64,000 nucleotides of DNA from Streptococcus zalophi (GTDB taxonomy: Bacteria > Bacillota > Bacilli > Lactobacillales > Streptococcaceae). Shown in pieces: positions 16,832-25,732 of this stretch. The notes under the pieces were generated by a model. It saw only the letters and a list, made by a program, of their open reading frames with translations, had not been told where the DNA came from and did not search any database. Location of the stretch: the NCBI RefSeq assembly GCF_016481285.1, contig NZ_JAENBP010000001.1:248001-312000 (forward strand), in the 5' to 3' direction. A program made the position numbers and the translations under genes. The stretch's first letter is position 1. Every line of letters starts with the position of its first letter.

Positions 16832-19639
16832 TTAACGTTTAATTTCTTCCATCACATAAGCTTCAATCAAGTCATCTACTTGTAAGTCGTTATATTTCTC
16901 TATCATGAGACCACCTTCACGACCATTAGTCACTTCTTTCACATCATCTTTGAAATGTTTTAAGCTGGCTAATTTCCCATCAAAGACAACAACACTATCA
17001 CGAATGACACGAACACTAGAATCTCTAGTAATCTTACCACTAGTCACCATGAAGCCTCCAATTGTACCAACTTTAGAAACAGCAAAGGTTTCACGGATAA
17101 CAGCTTCACCAAGAATTTTTTCTTTGTATTCTGGGTCAAGCATTCCTTTCATGGCATCTTCAACTTCTTCAATCACTTTATAGATGATACTATGAAGACG
17201 AATATCTACTTCATCGGTTTCTGCTTGTTGACGTGCTTGTGGGGTTGGACGAACATTAAAGCCTATGATTAAAGCATTACTTGCCGCAGCAAGAGTAATA
17301 TCAGATTCATTGATGGCACCAACAGCCGCATGGACAACAGTTACTTTAACACCTTCTACATCAATCTTAACAAGAGAAGCAGCAAGAGCTTCAACAGAAC
17401 CTTGAACATCTGCTTTTATGATAACATTGACTGATTTGACTTGTCCTTCTTTAAGAGTATCAAAGAGGTTTTCAAGACTAACACGATGAGTATTTTGACG
17501 TTGTTTAATGAGTGCACGTTTAGCACGTTCTTCACCAGCTGCACGCGCTGCTTTTTCATCTTCGTAAACAGCAAAATGATCTCCCGCCATTGGTGTCTCA
17601 TTTAAACCAGTGATTGAAACAGGTGTTGAAGGTGGTGCTGTTTTCACACGACGACCTAAATCATTTGTCATGGCACGCACACGTCCAAATGTATTACCAA
17701 CAACGATTGGGTCTTGAACATTAAGTGTTCCTTGCTGAACGAGTAAGGTTGCAATAGCTCCTTTTCCTTTATCAAGACGAGCTTCGATAACCGTACCAAT
17801 AGCACGAACAGTAGGGTCTGCTTTTAATTCTTGAATTTCAGCAACAAGTAAAACGGTTTCTAATAATTCATCAAGATTTTTACCAAACTTAGCTGAAATT
17901 TCAACAAATTCAGAATCTCCGCCCCAGGCTGTTGACATCACACCATGTTCAGCCAATTCACCGATAACTCTTTCTGGATTAGCATCTGGTTTATCAATTT
18001 TATTGATGGCAACAATAATCGGTACACCAGCAGCTTTTGAGTGATTAATAGCTTCAATCGTTTGAGGCATCACACCATCATCAGCAGCAACAATCAAAAT
18101 AGTGATGTCAGTGACAGAAGCACCACGTGCACGCATACTGGTAAAGGCAGCATGTCCTGGCGTATCAAGGAAGGTAATTTTCTTGCCATTTTCCTCAATC
18201 TGATAAGCACCAATATGCTGTGTGATTCCACCAGCTTCACCTGTTGCTACTCTTGAATGACGTAGGGTATCTAAAAGTGTTGTTTTACCGTGGTCAACGT
18301 GACCCATAATGGTAACAACTGGCGCTCTTTCAACCATATTTTCAGGATTGAGGTAACCTTCTTCTGTAAAGAAACGTTCAATATCTGCATTGTCAACTTC
18401 AATTTTTTGGTGTGCTTCAATACCGTAATCAACCATTAAAAGCTCAATGGTATCAGCATCAAGAGATTGGTTTTGTGTTGCCATAACACCCATCATAAAG
18501 AGTTTTTTAACAATTTCAGCAGGCTCACGTTTAATTCTCTTAGCAATGTCAACAATAGTCATTCCTGCTGTGTATTCAAATTCTTTAGGTAATTCATGAA
18601 ATTTACGTTCTGTTACTGGTTTTGGAGCAACATCTTTGTTATTTCTACCTTTTTTAGATTTCTTTTTCGTATTCCAGTTACTATTTCTTTGATTTCTCAC
18701 TTGATTATGATTATTCCAATTTTTCTTATTTTTACCTTGTTTTGGTCCATCTTCAAGGTTAGCGGCTTCATGACGAAGTTTTTCCTGACGTGCTTGTTTT
18801 TTACGTCTTGTATCAACACTTTGTTTTGGAGGTACAACAACATCTCCTACAATGCTTTTTGTCTCTAAAACGGGTTCTACTTCTTGGACCTTTTTAACTT
18901 CAGTTTTAACACTGTTTAAACGTTTCTCTCTTGCTTCTTTTTCACGTTTCGTTTTCTCAATTTTTGATTGTTGTTCTTGTCTAAAACGACTTTCACTTTG
19001 ACGAGAATATTCTGCATTTTGTTCAGCTTTTAAAGCAGCAGCACGAGCTTTAAAATCAATCTTAGGAGTTGTAGGTTTTTCAACCTTTGTCTCTTCTTTT
19101 TTCTTATAATTATCTTTTCGTCCAGAACGTTGATTATCAAAACGTCTACTATTAAACTTAGCTTTATTTTGCGTTCTTTCTTTCGGACGATTGGAAGCAT
19201 TAACAGAATCTGACGAAGTAGCATTTTCTTTTGCTTTACGACGACGTTCTGCTTCAGCCTTGGCTTTTGCTTCACGTTCAGCTTTGAAGTTTCTACTTTT
19301 AGGTTTTACTCGAATTGTTTCTTGCTGAGCAACTTCCTTTTTATCAACCTTTTGAACTTGACTAGTTGTTTTTTTAGTAACAGTTTTATCTGTTTCTTTT
19401 GATTTTACTAGTTGTTCTTCATTTACTTTTTGTCTTGTTTCTGAAGCAGTTGTTTCTTTTTTCTCTAACGGTTTATTAGCTGCTTTAGAAAAGCTTGAAA
19501 CCAATATCTTAACATCTGCTTCATCAAGGGTACTTGAATGTGTTTTAACTGCAAAACCAAGTGATTTTGCTTGTTCAACAACTTCTTTACTTGTTTTCCC
19601 TATTTCCTTTGCAATTTCATGTAATCTTTTCTTAGACAA
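16832..19639 (-). CDS. infB: Translation initiation factor IF-2
   Basis: GTPase that places initiator tRNA on the 30S and promotes subunit joining. 935 residues. Seen: an N-terminal IF2N domain ([23 protein letters not shown]), a long basic/charged low-complexity linker to about residue 340, a second IF2N-like segment, then the G domain with [12 protein letters not shown], the DTPGHAAF switch and NKID, followed by the beta-barrel and C-terminal fMet-tRNA-binding domains. The linker length matches streptococcal IF2. Internal starts for shorter forms are possible but not decided here. Confidence 0.98.
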   Translation of the reverse strand: MSKKRLHEIAKEIGKTSKEVVEQAKSLGFAVKTHSSTLDEADVKILVSSFSKAANKPLEKKETTASETRQKVNEEQLVKSKETDKTVTKKTTSQVQKVDKKEVAQQETIRVKPKSRNFKAEREAKAKAEAERRRKAKENATSSDSVNASNRPKERTQNKAKFNSRRFDNQRSGRKDNYKKKEETKVEKPTTPKIDFKARAAALKAEQNAEYSRQSESRFRQEQQSKIEKTKREKEAREKRLNSVKTEVKKVQEVEPVLETKSIVGDVVVPPKQSVDTRRKKQARQEKLRHEAANLEDGPKQGKNKKNWNNHNQVRNQRNSNWNTKKKSKKGRNNKDVAPKPVTERKFHELPKEFEYTAGMTIVDIAKRIKREPAEIVKKLFMMGVMATQNQSLDADTIELLMVDYGIEAHQKIEVDNADIERFFTEEGYLNPENMVERAPVVTIMGHVDHGKTTLLDTLRHSRVATGEAGGITQHIGAYQIEENGKKITFLDTPGHAAFTSMRARGASVTDITILIVAADDGVMPQTIEAINHSKAAGVPIIVAINKIDKPDANPERVIGELAEHGVMSTAWGGDSEFVEISAKFGKNLDELLETVLLVAEIQELKADPTVRAIGTVIEARLDKGKGAIATLLVQQGTLNVQDPIVVGNTFGRVRAMTNDLGRRVKTAPPSTPVSITGLNETPMAGDHFAVYEDEKAARAAGEERAKRALIKQRQNTHRVSLENLFDTLKEGQVKSVNVIIKADVQGSVEALAASLVKIDVEGVKVTVVHAAVGAINESDITLAAASNALIIGFNVRPTPQARQQAETDEVDIRLHSIIYKVIEEVEDAMKGMLDPEYKEKILGEAVIRETFAVSKVGTIGGFMVTSGKITRDSSVRVIRDSVVVFDGKLASLKHFKDDVKEVTNGREGGLMIEKYNDLQVDDLIEAYVMEEIKR

Positions 19640-19657
19640 ATCTTGTCCTCCTATCCT

Positions 19658-19960
19658 TTATCTCATAAGAGTCCTCATTTTCTTTGAAAATCCAGCGTCA
19701 CAAACGGCTATAACCTTTCTTGGTTTGCCGATTGCAGCGCTTAATTCCAGTGTTGAAAACACTGTGGAGACTTCTACGTTGTAATAATGACTTTTATCAT
19801 TTATTTTCTTTACCAAATTTGTACCTGCATCATTTGCAAGAAAAATAAGTATTGCTTTTTGGGATTGAATCGCGTTAACGACTAATTCTTCTCCTGAAAT
19901 AAGCTTTCCTGCTCTTTGTGCTAAACCTAACAAATTGGATAATTGTTTACTATTATTCAA
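19658..19960 (-). CDS. YlxQ, L7Ae-family RNA-binding protein
   Basis: 100-residue protein of the L7Ae/L30e/S12e/Gadd45 fold, which binds kink-turn RNA. Seen: the family N-terminus LSNLLGLAQRAGKLISGEE, a central AILIFLANDAGTNLVKKI and the C-terminal strand KVIAVCDAGFSKKM. It overlaps the end of ylxR by 8 bases, so the two are translationally coupled. The precise cellular RNA target is not settled. Confidence 0.9.
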   Translation of the reverse strand: MNNSKQLSNLLGLAQRAGKLISGEELVVNAIQSQKAILIFLANDAGTNLVKKINDKSHYYNVEVSTVFSTLELSAAIGKPRKVIAVCDAGFSKKMRTLMR

Positions 19961-20249
19961 GACCTAACTCTCTTCTTTTGACCTTATGATCAACATAACT
20001 AATGAGTTCATCATAAAAGCTCTCTGGAACATCCATTGAGAAACTATGATTGAAAATCTTCTTTTTCTTAGCAATCAATGCTTCTTGATTATCTAATTTG
20101 ATGTAGGCCCCTCTACCATTTTTTTTGCCTGTTGGATCAATAGCTATTTCACCATCTTTAGTTTTCACAATTCTAAGCAAGTTTCTTTTATCAATAATGT
20201 CACCTGAAACAACTGACTTTCTTAAAGGTACTTTCTTATTTTTTGGCAT
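19953..20249 (-). CDS. YlxR (RnpM) family RNA-binding protein
   Basis: 98-residue DUF448 protein encoded between nusA and infB in most Firmicutes. Seen: the VPLRKSVVSGDIIDKRNLLRIVKTKDGEI core and the signature NGRGAYI near residues 43-49. B. subtilis YlxR has been described as modulating RNase P (RnpM) and as an RNA-binding regulator; that role here is inference from the family. The usual PxRxCxxC-like start is replaced by PLRKSVVSG, so the cysteines of some members are absent. Confidence 0.88.
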   Translation of the reverse strand: MPKNKKVPLRKSVVSGDIIDKRNLLRIVKTKDGEIAIDPTGKKNGRGAYIKLDNQEALIAKKKKIFNHSFSMDVPESFYDELISYVDHKVKRRELGLE

Positions 20250-20266
20250 GAGACACCTCGATTCTT

Positions 20267-21442
20267 TTACTCAGACTCTTCAAGAGGAGTATCTGGTATT
20301 TCTAGCTCCTCATCATTAATGATTCCTTCTGCTTCAAGTTGTTCAAATTCACTAGCAGATTTAATATCAATACGGTAGCCAGTTAAATGTGCTGCTAAAC
20401 GCACATTTTGTCCACGACGTCCAATAGCAAGAGATAACTTGTCATCTGGAACAACAACTAAAGCTCGTCTTGGGTCAACGTCATCAAAAATAACTTGATC
20501 AACTTCAGCAGGAGCAATTGCGTTATAGATAAATTCAGCTGGGTCATCAACCCATTGAATAACATCAATATTTTCTTCTACTGGTACAGTAGTCCCTGTC
20601 CTTGTATCAAGACGTTTAGGGTGAAATTTACTGATGACTTTTTGAATATTAGCACCTTTTCGACCAACAATTGTTCCAATAGCATCAACGTTTGGATTAT
20701 GGCTTCTAACAGCAACTTTTGTTCTGTCGCCAGCTTCACGCGCCACACTCATAATTTCTACAGTACCATCAAATACTTCTGGAATTTCTTGCTCCATAAT
20801 ACGTTTGATGAATTCTGGATGACTTCTACTCACAAAAACATTGACCCCTTTAGGGTTATTTTCAACTTTGTAGACAAATACTTCAATGCGGTCATGTGAT
20901 TTAAAAGTCTCACCAGGAATTTGGTCTTGTTTAGACAATTGTGCTTCAATGCTGCCTAAATTAACATAAATGAAGCGGTCATCAAATCGCTCAACAGTAC
21001 CTGTCATGATTTCATTTTCATGCTGTTTAAACTCGTTATAAGTCACTTCTCTAAACTGATAACGCATTTTTTCCATAATGGTTTGTTTTGCATTTTGAGC
21101 AGCGACACGACCAAATTCTTTTGGTGATTCTTCAAAACGAATCTTATCCCCTAATTCATAAGCTGAATTAATGGCCAAGGCATCTTTTAAGCTGATTTCT
21201 AAACGACTATCAAAGACTTCTTCAACGACCTCACGAACAGTGAAGACGTTAAAATCTCCAGTTTTTTCATTAAATTCAATCACAGCACTTTCTGATTGAC
21301 CATAACGACGACGATAAGCTGCTTTTAAGGATTCCTTAACGGCATCAATGATGTCTTCTTTATTAATATGTTTTTCTTCTTCCAAAATTCGGAAAGCTTC
21401 TAGCATTTCTTTGCTCATATTTATTTTTTCTTTGCTAGGCAA
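20267..21442 (-). CDS. nusA: Transcription termination/antitermination factor NusA
   Basis: RNA polymerase-associated factor governing pausing, termination and antitermination. Seen: N-terminal domain (MLEAFRILEEEKHINKEDII), an S1 domain near 130-200, two KH domains including the IGTIVGRKGANIQKV and LSLAIGRRGQNVRLAAHLTGY loops, and an acidic tail; no C-terminal repeats, as usual in Firmicutes. I use the TTG at 21442 (391 residues) because AAAGGA lies six bases ahead of it. The family-conserved ATG eight codons later (21418) has no clear ribosome site, but homologs usually begin there. Confidence 0.95.
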   Translation of the reverse strand: MPSKEKINMSKEMLEAFRILEEEKHINKEDIIDAVKESLKAAYRRRYGQSESAVIEFNEKTGDFNVFTVREVVEEVFDSRLEISLKDALAINSAYELGDKIRFEESPKEFGRVAAQNAKQTIMEKMRYQFREVTYNEFKQHENEIMTGTVERFDDRFIYVNLGSIEAQLSKQDQIPGETFKSHDRIEVFVYKVENNPKGVNVFVSRSHPEFIKRIMEQEIPEVFDGTVEIMSVAREAGDRTKVAVRSHNPNVDAIGTIVGRKGANIQKVISKFHPKRLDTRTGTTVPVEENIDVIQWVDDPAEFIYNAIAPAEVDQVIFDDVDPRRALVVVPDDKLSLAIGRRGQNVRLAAHLTGYRIDIKSASEFEQLEAEGIINDEELEIPDTPLEESE

Positions 21443-21456
21443 AGAGAATTCCTTTC

Positions 21457-21930
21457 TTAAAGTTTTACTGCAAGGCGTGCCTTAGCAACTGCCTTATAAG
21501 GGATTGTTATTGTTTTTTTGCGAGTTTTATCCATATAAACTATGGTTAGATGATCACCATCAAAGGCTGTTAAAACACCTTCTATGATTTTCATTTTATC
21601 AATAGCTTGGTATAAACTAACATTAATATACTGGTTGATTGCTTTTAAAAGACTTTCTTTAGTCTTTAGGGGGCGTTCTAGACCCGGACTTGACACTTCA
21701 AGCATATATTGCTCAGGAAAAGGGTCGGGCTTGATGTCATCAAGTAATGGACTAATGGTTTCTGATAACAGTGACGTATCTTCAACCGTAATACCTCCTG
21801 GTTTATCAATTAAAATACGAAGAACATAGTCCGTTCTCATCTTTTCATACTCAACATCAACTAATTCAAAGGGATCCTTAATAGCGGGTGCAATAACATT
21901 TGTTACCAATTCAACAATAGTTGTGATGAT
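21457..21930 (-). CDS. rimP: Ribosome maturation factor RimP (non-standard start likely)
   Basis: RimP binds the pre-30S and speeds S12/16S head assembly. Seen: [11 protein letters not shown] near the N-terminus, [20 protein letters not shown] in the middle and a C-terminal Sm-like barrel ending KARLAVKL. The first ordinary start codon in frame is TTG at 21909, but it lacks a ribosome site and would remove helix residues (IVEL) conserved in relatives. A perfect AAGGAGG (21936-21942) sits 5 and 8 bases ahead of two in-frame ATC codons (21930 and 21927). I extend the gene to 21930 as the likely AUC start. The conservative alternative is 21457-21909 (150 residues). First gene of the nusA-infB operon. 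Confidence 0.85.
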   Translation of the reverse strand: MITTIVELVTNVIAPAIKDPFELVDVEYEKMRTDYVLRILIDKPGGITVEDTSLLSETISPLLDDIKPDPFPEQYMLEVSSPGLERPLKTKESLLKAINQYINVSLYQAIDKMKIIEGVLTAFDGDHLTIVYMDKTRKKTITIPYKAVAKARLAVKL

Positions 21931-21950
21931 ATTTACCTCCTTACACAGAT

Positions 21951-21978
21951 AAGAGGCGAAGTTATACCCTCGCCCCTT
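21951..21978 (-). ncRNA. Leader hairpin ahead of rimP
   Basis: In the rimP mRNA leader, AAGGGGCGA pairs with TCGCCTCTT (nine pairs, one G-U) with a ten-base loop, 9 bases upstream of the AAGGAGG ribosome site. No U run follows, so it is not a simple terminator. It may be an RNase III site, a stability element or a control element. Confidence 0.5.
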
Positions 21979-21995
21979 CTTGTATTATTTAACTG

Positions 21996-22024
21996 ATTAT
22001 AACACTTCTCCTTTGAAAATGCAA
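21996..22024 (-). promoter_or_regulatory. rimP-nusA-infB operon promoter
   Basis: TTGCAT (22019-22024), 17-base spacer, perfect TATAAT (21996-22001) on the minus strand. Confidence 0.8.
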
Positions 22025-22117
22025 GTATTTAAGCCTTTTAGCAATGTCTACCTTACAAATAACCCACATCACTAACTATTTTTTAATAAAAAACACAAGA
22101 CATTTTCAAATATTAAG

Positions 22118-22164
22118 ATTATTGATGGGTGAAAAGTGGGTAGATCGCCTCTAAACCCAATAAT
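22118..22164 (-). other. Structured non-coding segment between tRNA-Ser and the rimP promoter
   Basis: ATTATTG (22118-22124) can pair with CAATAAT (22158-22164), and two GGGT copies (22127-22130, 22138-22141) can each pair with the same ACCC (22055-like position 22155-22158), giving mutually exclusive folds. Nothing coding is seen in the roughly 155 bases here. It could be a tRNA trailer or terminator substitute. Confidence 0.3.
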
Positions 22165-22178
22165 ATCAACACTGTCTA

Positions 22179-22267
22179 AGGAGAGAATGGGATTCGAACC
22201 CACGAGTGCCCATACAGACACTACTGGCTTTCCAAGCCAGCGCACTCAGCCACTATGCGACCTCTCC
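22179..22267 (-). tRNA. tRNA-Ser(GGA)
   Basis: Minus-strand cloverleaf. Acceptor GGAGAGG pairs with TCTCTCC (last pair G-U). The anticodon arm CTGGC-TTGGAAA-GCCAG has anticodon GGA, reading UCC/UCU. There is a long variable arm, as in serine tRNAs, and a T-arm GTGGG-TTCGAAT-CCCAT. CCA is not encoded, and the base at the discriminator position reads U. It lies 31 bases downstream of trmB on the same strand, so it may be carried on that transcript. Confidence 0.95.
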
Positions 22268-22298
22268 ATAAGGTGGTTTCCCACCAATTCATAACATA

Positions 22299-22934
22299 CT
22301 AAAATTGAGCCTCGACCCGATAAATGACCTGACCTTTATTAGAAAATTTTTCCTCATACTCAGTCATCACATTTTGTTCATAATCACTGGCATGCAAATC
22401 TAACCAAACCTGTTTCAAAGTCATTCCATACTGAGAAAAGCTAGCTAAACTATACTCAAACAAGCCACGATTATCAGTTTTAAAATGAATTTCACCATGT
22501 TCAGGTAGAATCATCTCATAGGTTTTTAAAAAAGATTTGTAAGTCAGACGACGCTTTTCATGTCTCGTTTTAGGCCAAGGATCGCTAAAATTGAGATAAA
22601 GGAGTGAAATTTCACCCTTTTCAAAATAATTAGTCAACTCAGAACCGTCCACCCACAATAATTTAATATTCGGCAACTGCGATGCCAAAACCTTGTCTAA
22701 GGCATAACTTAAAACAGACATTTGAATATCAATACCGATATAGTTAATATTTGGATTTTTCTCAGCCATTCCTGTGATAAAACGTCCTTTACCACTACCT
22801 ACTTCCACATGGATGGGATTATTATTGCCAAAAACCTTTGCCCACTGGCCTTTACTATCTTCAGGCTTTAAAACTACGTAGTTGGGGTGGTTTTCTAAGT
22901 GTTCTTGTGCCCCTTTTCTTCTTCTGACTCTCAT
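22299..22934 (-). CDS. trmB: tRNA (guanine-46-N7)-methyltransferase TrmB
   Basis: SAM-dependent enzyme making m7G46 in the variable loop of many tRNAs. 211 residues. Seen: the SAM motif [12 protein letters not shown] near residues 43-54, [10 protein letters not shown], the catalytic block [15 protein letters not shown] near residues 115-130, and the conserved HFKTDN. Starts 9 bases after ccrZ and ends ecsA-ecsB-ccrZ-trmB. A small GGTGG/CCACC hairpin (22272-22285) follows without a U run. Confidence 0.96.
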   Translation of the reverse strand: MRVRRRKGAQEHLENHPNYVVLKPEDSKGQWAKVFGNNNPIHVEVGSGKGRFITGMAEKNPNINYIGIDIQMSVLSYALDKVLASQLPNIKLLWVDGSELTNYFEKGEISLLYLNFSDPWPKTRHEKRRLTYKSFLKTYEMILPEHGEIHFKTDNRGLFEYSLASFSQYGMTLKQVWLDLHASDYEQNVMTEYEEKFSNKGQVIYRVEAQF

Positions 22935-22943
22935 GTGACCTTT

Positions 22944-23726
22944 CTAAAACAATGCTTGAAAGTTACGAAGTTCGTAAATTTCTTGATTGACATGCTCCAT
23001 ATCTCTCATATTGAAAAACTTCAAGATTTGTGATAAGAAAGCATACTGCCCATACCATTTAATCTTATTCAACACTTTTTCATTGTATTTGTAACCATAA
23101 TAAGTTAACCATTCTTCCCAACGAACTCTTGGAACATAATGACTTAAAATATGGGCAACATCATACATGCGATCGGTTAAACGCACAGAATCCCAGTCAA
23201 CAAGGTAAATTAAACCACTGGTTGTTATCACCCAATTACTGTGTCTCACATCTCCATGGACAATCGTTGCAACCTCTGCACGAAATTCTGGTAACTGCTG
23301 TTTCATCTCTTCAACAACAGATTTTAAATAAGTGTTTTTCTGTAATTGTAGTGGTGCATTTTTTTCCCAGTCGATGAGTAAATCATAGGGATTTTCAATT
23401 TGAAAATTTAATTGTAATAATTGATTAACCAAAGGTTTTGAACGATGCATTCGTTGTAAAATTTGACAAACTTGTTTGCTGTTCATGTCTTTTTTTGTCA
23501 ATAATCTACCATTTAGCCATTCTTGGGCACTCATCATATCACCATTACTTAAACGCTTGGCCCAAAGTAATTGTGGTGTGATTTGTTCCTTAGCAAGTGC
23601 TGCCAAAATAGGGGTAGTATTTTTTTTAACAAAAATCCGATCACCATTTGGATAAGTTCCTAAAAAAGCTTGTCCACTTTTTCCCAATAACGGTTTTAGT
23701 GTTAACTCTTTATCTATTGAAGTCAC
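22944..23726 (-). CDS. ccrZ: CcrZ (YtmP) choline/aminoglycoside kinase-like cell-cycle regulator
   Basis: 260-residue protein with the choline/ethanolamine/aminoglycoside kinase fold. In pneumococcus CcrZ interacts with FtsZ and helps coordinate replication initiation with division, and it always precedes trmB. Seen: the Brenner motif HGDVRHSNWV with His at 157, Asn at 164, and DWDS with Asp at 177, the catalytic pattern expected. The His number matches the one I recall as essential in pneumococcal CcrZ. It follows ecsB by 54 bases and precedes trmB by 9. Natural substrate not known from sequence. Confidence 0.9.
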   Translation of the reverse strand: MTSIDKELTLKPLLGKSGQAFLGTYPNGDRIFVKKNTTPILAALAKEQITPQLLWAKRLSNGDMMSAQEWLNGRLLTKKDMNSKQVCQILQRMHRSKPLVNQLLQLNFQIENPYDLLIDWEKNAPLQLQKNTYLKSVVEEMKQQLPEFRAEVATIVHGDVRHSNWVITTSGLIYLVDWDSVRLTDRMYDVAHILSHYVPRVRWEEWLTYYGYKYNEKVLNKIKWYGQYAFLSQILKFFNMRDMEHVNQEIYELRNFQALF

Positions 23727-23780
23727 TTTTCCCCCTCCTTTAATGTCATTGTCTTTACTATTTTACTTGTTTTAAGACAC

Positions 23781-24815
23781 TTAGTCAATCATCTGTTTGA
23801 CTTTGTAGCGTAAATATAATTCACTCATCAACAAACTGCTACCTATAAGTAAAAAAGCTCCTAAAACAGAAGAAGAAAAAGGCAATTCAATGACTAAAAG
23901 AATAAGCGCTAGTCCTCTTAAAAAGACAATCATGTTTTGAACTTTTAAAGAGCTATCAATAGGATAGATCGTTGTGAGATAATGATAGTCAAAATGATGA
24001 AAAATGGTTAATAATTGAAACAACAACAAATAATTAAATAAAATAGCTAAACCAACACTAATAGTTGGATTAGAGATAAAAAGAAGACTCATCATACTTA
24101 AAATAATTAAACGAACGGCTAAACCAAGATAATCACCACTTCTTAAAAAGGCTCTCACAAATAAATAGAACCACGTTTTTTCGTGATGTTTTGGTGTTTT
24201 GTTTAGTAATCCATCAAGATAAGAACGTCTTTTGACACTGGTTGTTAGACCTTTAACGGTTGTAAATAAGGAGTAAAACTTCAAAATGCTTTGTTTACGT
24301 TTAAGTTCATAGGTGATTAATTTATCCCAATCTAAATGTTCTTGTTTAAAAAATTGAGATGCCTTTTTCTGAAAAATAACATATTTGATAGCTAGTAAAA
24401 CAAGTCCTATTATCCCAAGATGAAGATATATAAACCCTAAAGCTAGAAAAATGGGTACCAAAAGAAAAAGAACGAATAGTTGAACTGCTCCCCAAAAAAT
24501 GAAAGCTCTAATCATTGCTTTATGAATAATCACCAAGATCTCGTCTTCTTTAACAATTAAAAATTGCTTATCAGCTGGCTCAACATAAGTAGCAATACTG
24601 CCTAGTCCTAGAGATATAATAAGAATTAAACCGATAACAATCCAAATGCCAAGAGGATTCTCTGGAAAATGATCAAGTAAATAACGATACTGTACTAGCA
24701 TAAAGCCAAGTAAAACAAGAAGTACCAAGACAAAATGGTCATTTAAGACGTAGCGAAGATACTTGCTGGTTTTTTCTAAAAAATCTCGGCGACGATTATA
24801 AAATAATTGTTCCAT
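23781..24815 (-). CDS. ecsB: ABC transporter permease EcsB
   Basis: 344-residue polytopic membrane partner of EcsA. In B. subtilis EcsAB affects secretion, competence and the intramembrane protease RasP; the transported compound is not established. Seen: about eight hydrophobic segments in two groups (residues 25-75 and 105-145, then 228-335), separated by a basic cytoplasmic region with HLDWDKLITYELKRK near 168-182, typical of EcsB. Starts one base after the ecsA stop. Confidence 0.9.
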   Translation of the reverse strand: MEQLFYNRRRDFLEKTSKYLRYVLNDHFVLVLLVLLGFMLVQYRYLLDHFPENPLGIWIVIGLILIISLGLGSIATYVEPADKQFLIVKEDEILVIIHKAMIRAFIFWGAVQLFVLFLLVPIFLALGFIYLHLGIIGLVLLAIKYVIFQKKASQFFKQEHLDWDKLITYELKRKQSILKFYSLFTTVKGLTTSVKRRSYLDGLLNKTPKHHEKTWFYLFVRAFLRSGDYLGLAVRLIILSMMSLLFISNPTISVGLAILFNYLLLFQLLTIFHHFDYHYLTTIYPIDSSLKVQNMIVFLRGLALILLVIELPFSSSVLGAFLLIGSSLLMSELYLRYKVKQMID

Positions 24816-24816
24816 C

Positions 24817-25542
24817 TTAAACCTCTTTTGTGAGTGCCATATAAATATCGTTTAGATGTGCATTAGGCATGGCAAATTGTTCTTGTAATTCAACCAGACT
24901 ACCAAAGGCGTGGACTTTTCCTTGATGCAAAATCACAAAACGATCACACATTTTTTCAGCAGCATCTAAGACATGTGTTGTCATTAAAATAGCTTTTCCT
25001 TTAGCCTTTTCTTCAGCCATTAATTGTGTCAAGTCTTCCATTGCTTGTGGGTCAAGTCCTAAAAAGGGTTCATCAATGATAAAGAGTGTGGGATCTACAA
25101 TAAAGGCACAAATAATCATGACTTTTTGTTTCATTCCTTTAGAAAAATTCATTGGAAACCAATCTAATTTATCCTTTAAGCGAAACTGTTGTAGTAATTT
25201 TTCTGCACGCTTAAAAGCCTCATCAACAGCAATGTCATAAGCCATTGCAACTGTTTCAATATGTTCTTTTAAGGTCAATTCCTCATACAAACTTGGGGTT
25301 TCAGGAATGAATCCTATTTTTTTACGATAGTTTTTCTTATCCTTAGTGAGAGTTAAGTCATCAATACTGATTGAGCCTTCATAAGGGGTTAAAAAACCAA
25401 TTATTTCATTAATGGTTGTTGATTTTCCTGCTCCATTTAGGCCAATCAACCCGACCATCTCACCATCATTTACTTCAAAACTGATTTGTTTTAATACTGG
25501 TAAATTTAAATAGCCACCAGTGACATTTTCAACCTTTAACAT
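24817..25542 (-). CDS. ecsA: ABC transporter ATP-binding protein EcsA
   Basis: 241-residue nucleotide-binding subunit of the Ecs transporter. Seen: Walker A GLNGAGKST near residues 36-44, signature FSKGMKQKVM near 133-142, Walker B LFIIDEPFLGLDP near 153-165 and the switch His in TTHVLDAAE. First gene of ecsA-ecsB-ccrZ-trmB. Its promoter region carries a 10+10 inverted repeat over the -10 box, suggesting an operator. In many Firmicutes hit lies directly divergent from ecsA; here two genes intervene. Confidence 0.93.
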   Translation of the reverse strand: MLKVENVTGGYLNLPVLKQISFEVNDGEMVGLIGLNGAGKSTTINEIIGFLTPYEGSISIDDLTLTKDKKNYRKKIGFIPETPSLYEELTLKEHIETVAMAYDIAVDEAFKRAEKLLQQFRLKDKLDWFPMNFSKGMKQKVMIICAFIVDPTLFIIDEPFLGLDPQAMEDLTQLMAEEKAKGKAILMTTHVLDAAEKMCDRFVILHQGKVHAFGSLVELQEQFAMPNAHLNDIYMALTKEV

Positions 25543-25598
25543 ATGTTTTCCTATTCTAATTTTCCTACTACGACATCATCAAAATCATAATAACAAAG

Positions 25599-25627
25599 AT
25601 AATAGATATACTATCTTATCTATTATA
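25599..25627 (-). promoter_or_regulatory. ecsA -10 box overlapped by an inverted repeat
   Basis: TATAAT on minus (25622-25627), with no good -35. ATAATAGATA (25599-25608) and its exact complement TATCTATTAT (25617-25626) are separated by eight bases and cover the -10 and start region, the geometry of a repressor site. The factor is unknown. Confidence 0.5.
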
Positions 25628-25661
25628 ACATAGAAAAAATGGATAAGTTGTTAAGAATGTA

Positions 25662-25695
25662 AACCCCATAGGAAAGTTTTCTTTCCTATGGGGTT
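25662..25695 (-). terminator. Terminator hairpin of the DUF4230 gene
   Basis: Perfect 15-base stem (starting AACCCCATAGG) with a four-base loop, 37 bases after the stop codon, followed on minus by UUUACAUUCUU. The stem is unusually strong for this AT-rich sequence and the U tract is weak. Confidence 0.65.
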
Positions 25696-25732
25696 ACTTT
25701 ATAAATAGTAAAATTGATAATCAACACAGACA

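Noticed and set aside
18596..18868. Plus-strand open frame inside infB
   Set aside because: It is the complement of the Lys/Asn-rich IF-2 linker, which naturally gives long Phe/Ile/Leu frames on the other strand.
20495..20899. 134-codon plus-strand frame inside nusA
   Set aside because: It runs fully opposite to conserved KH and S1 coding sequence, with no ribosome site or family likeness.
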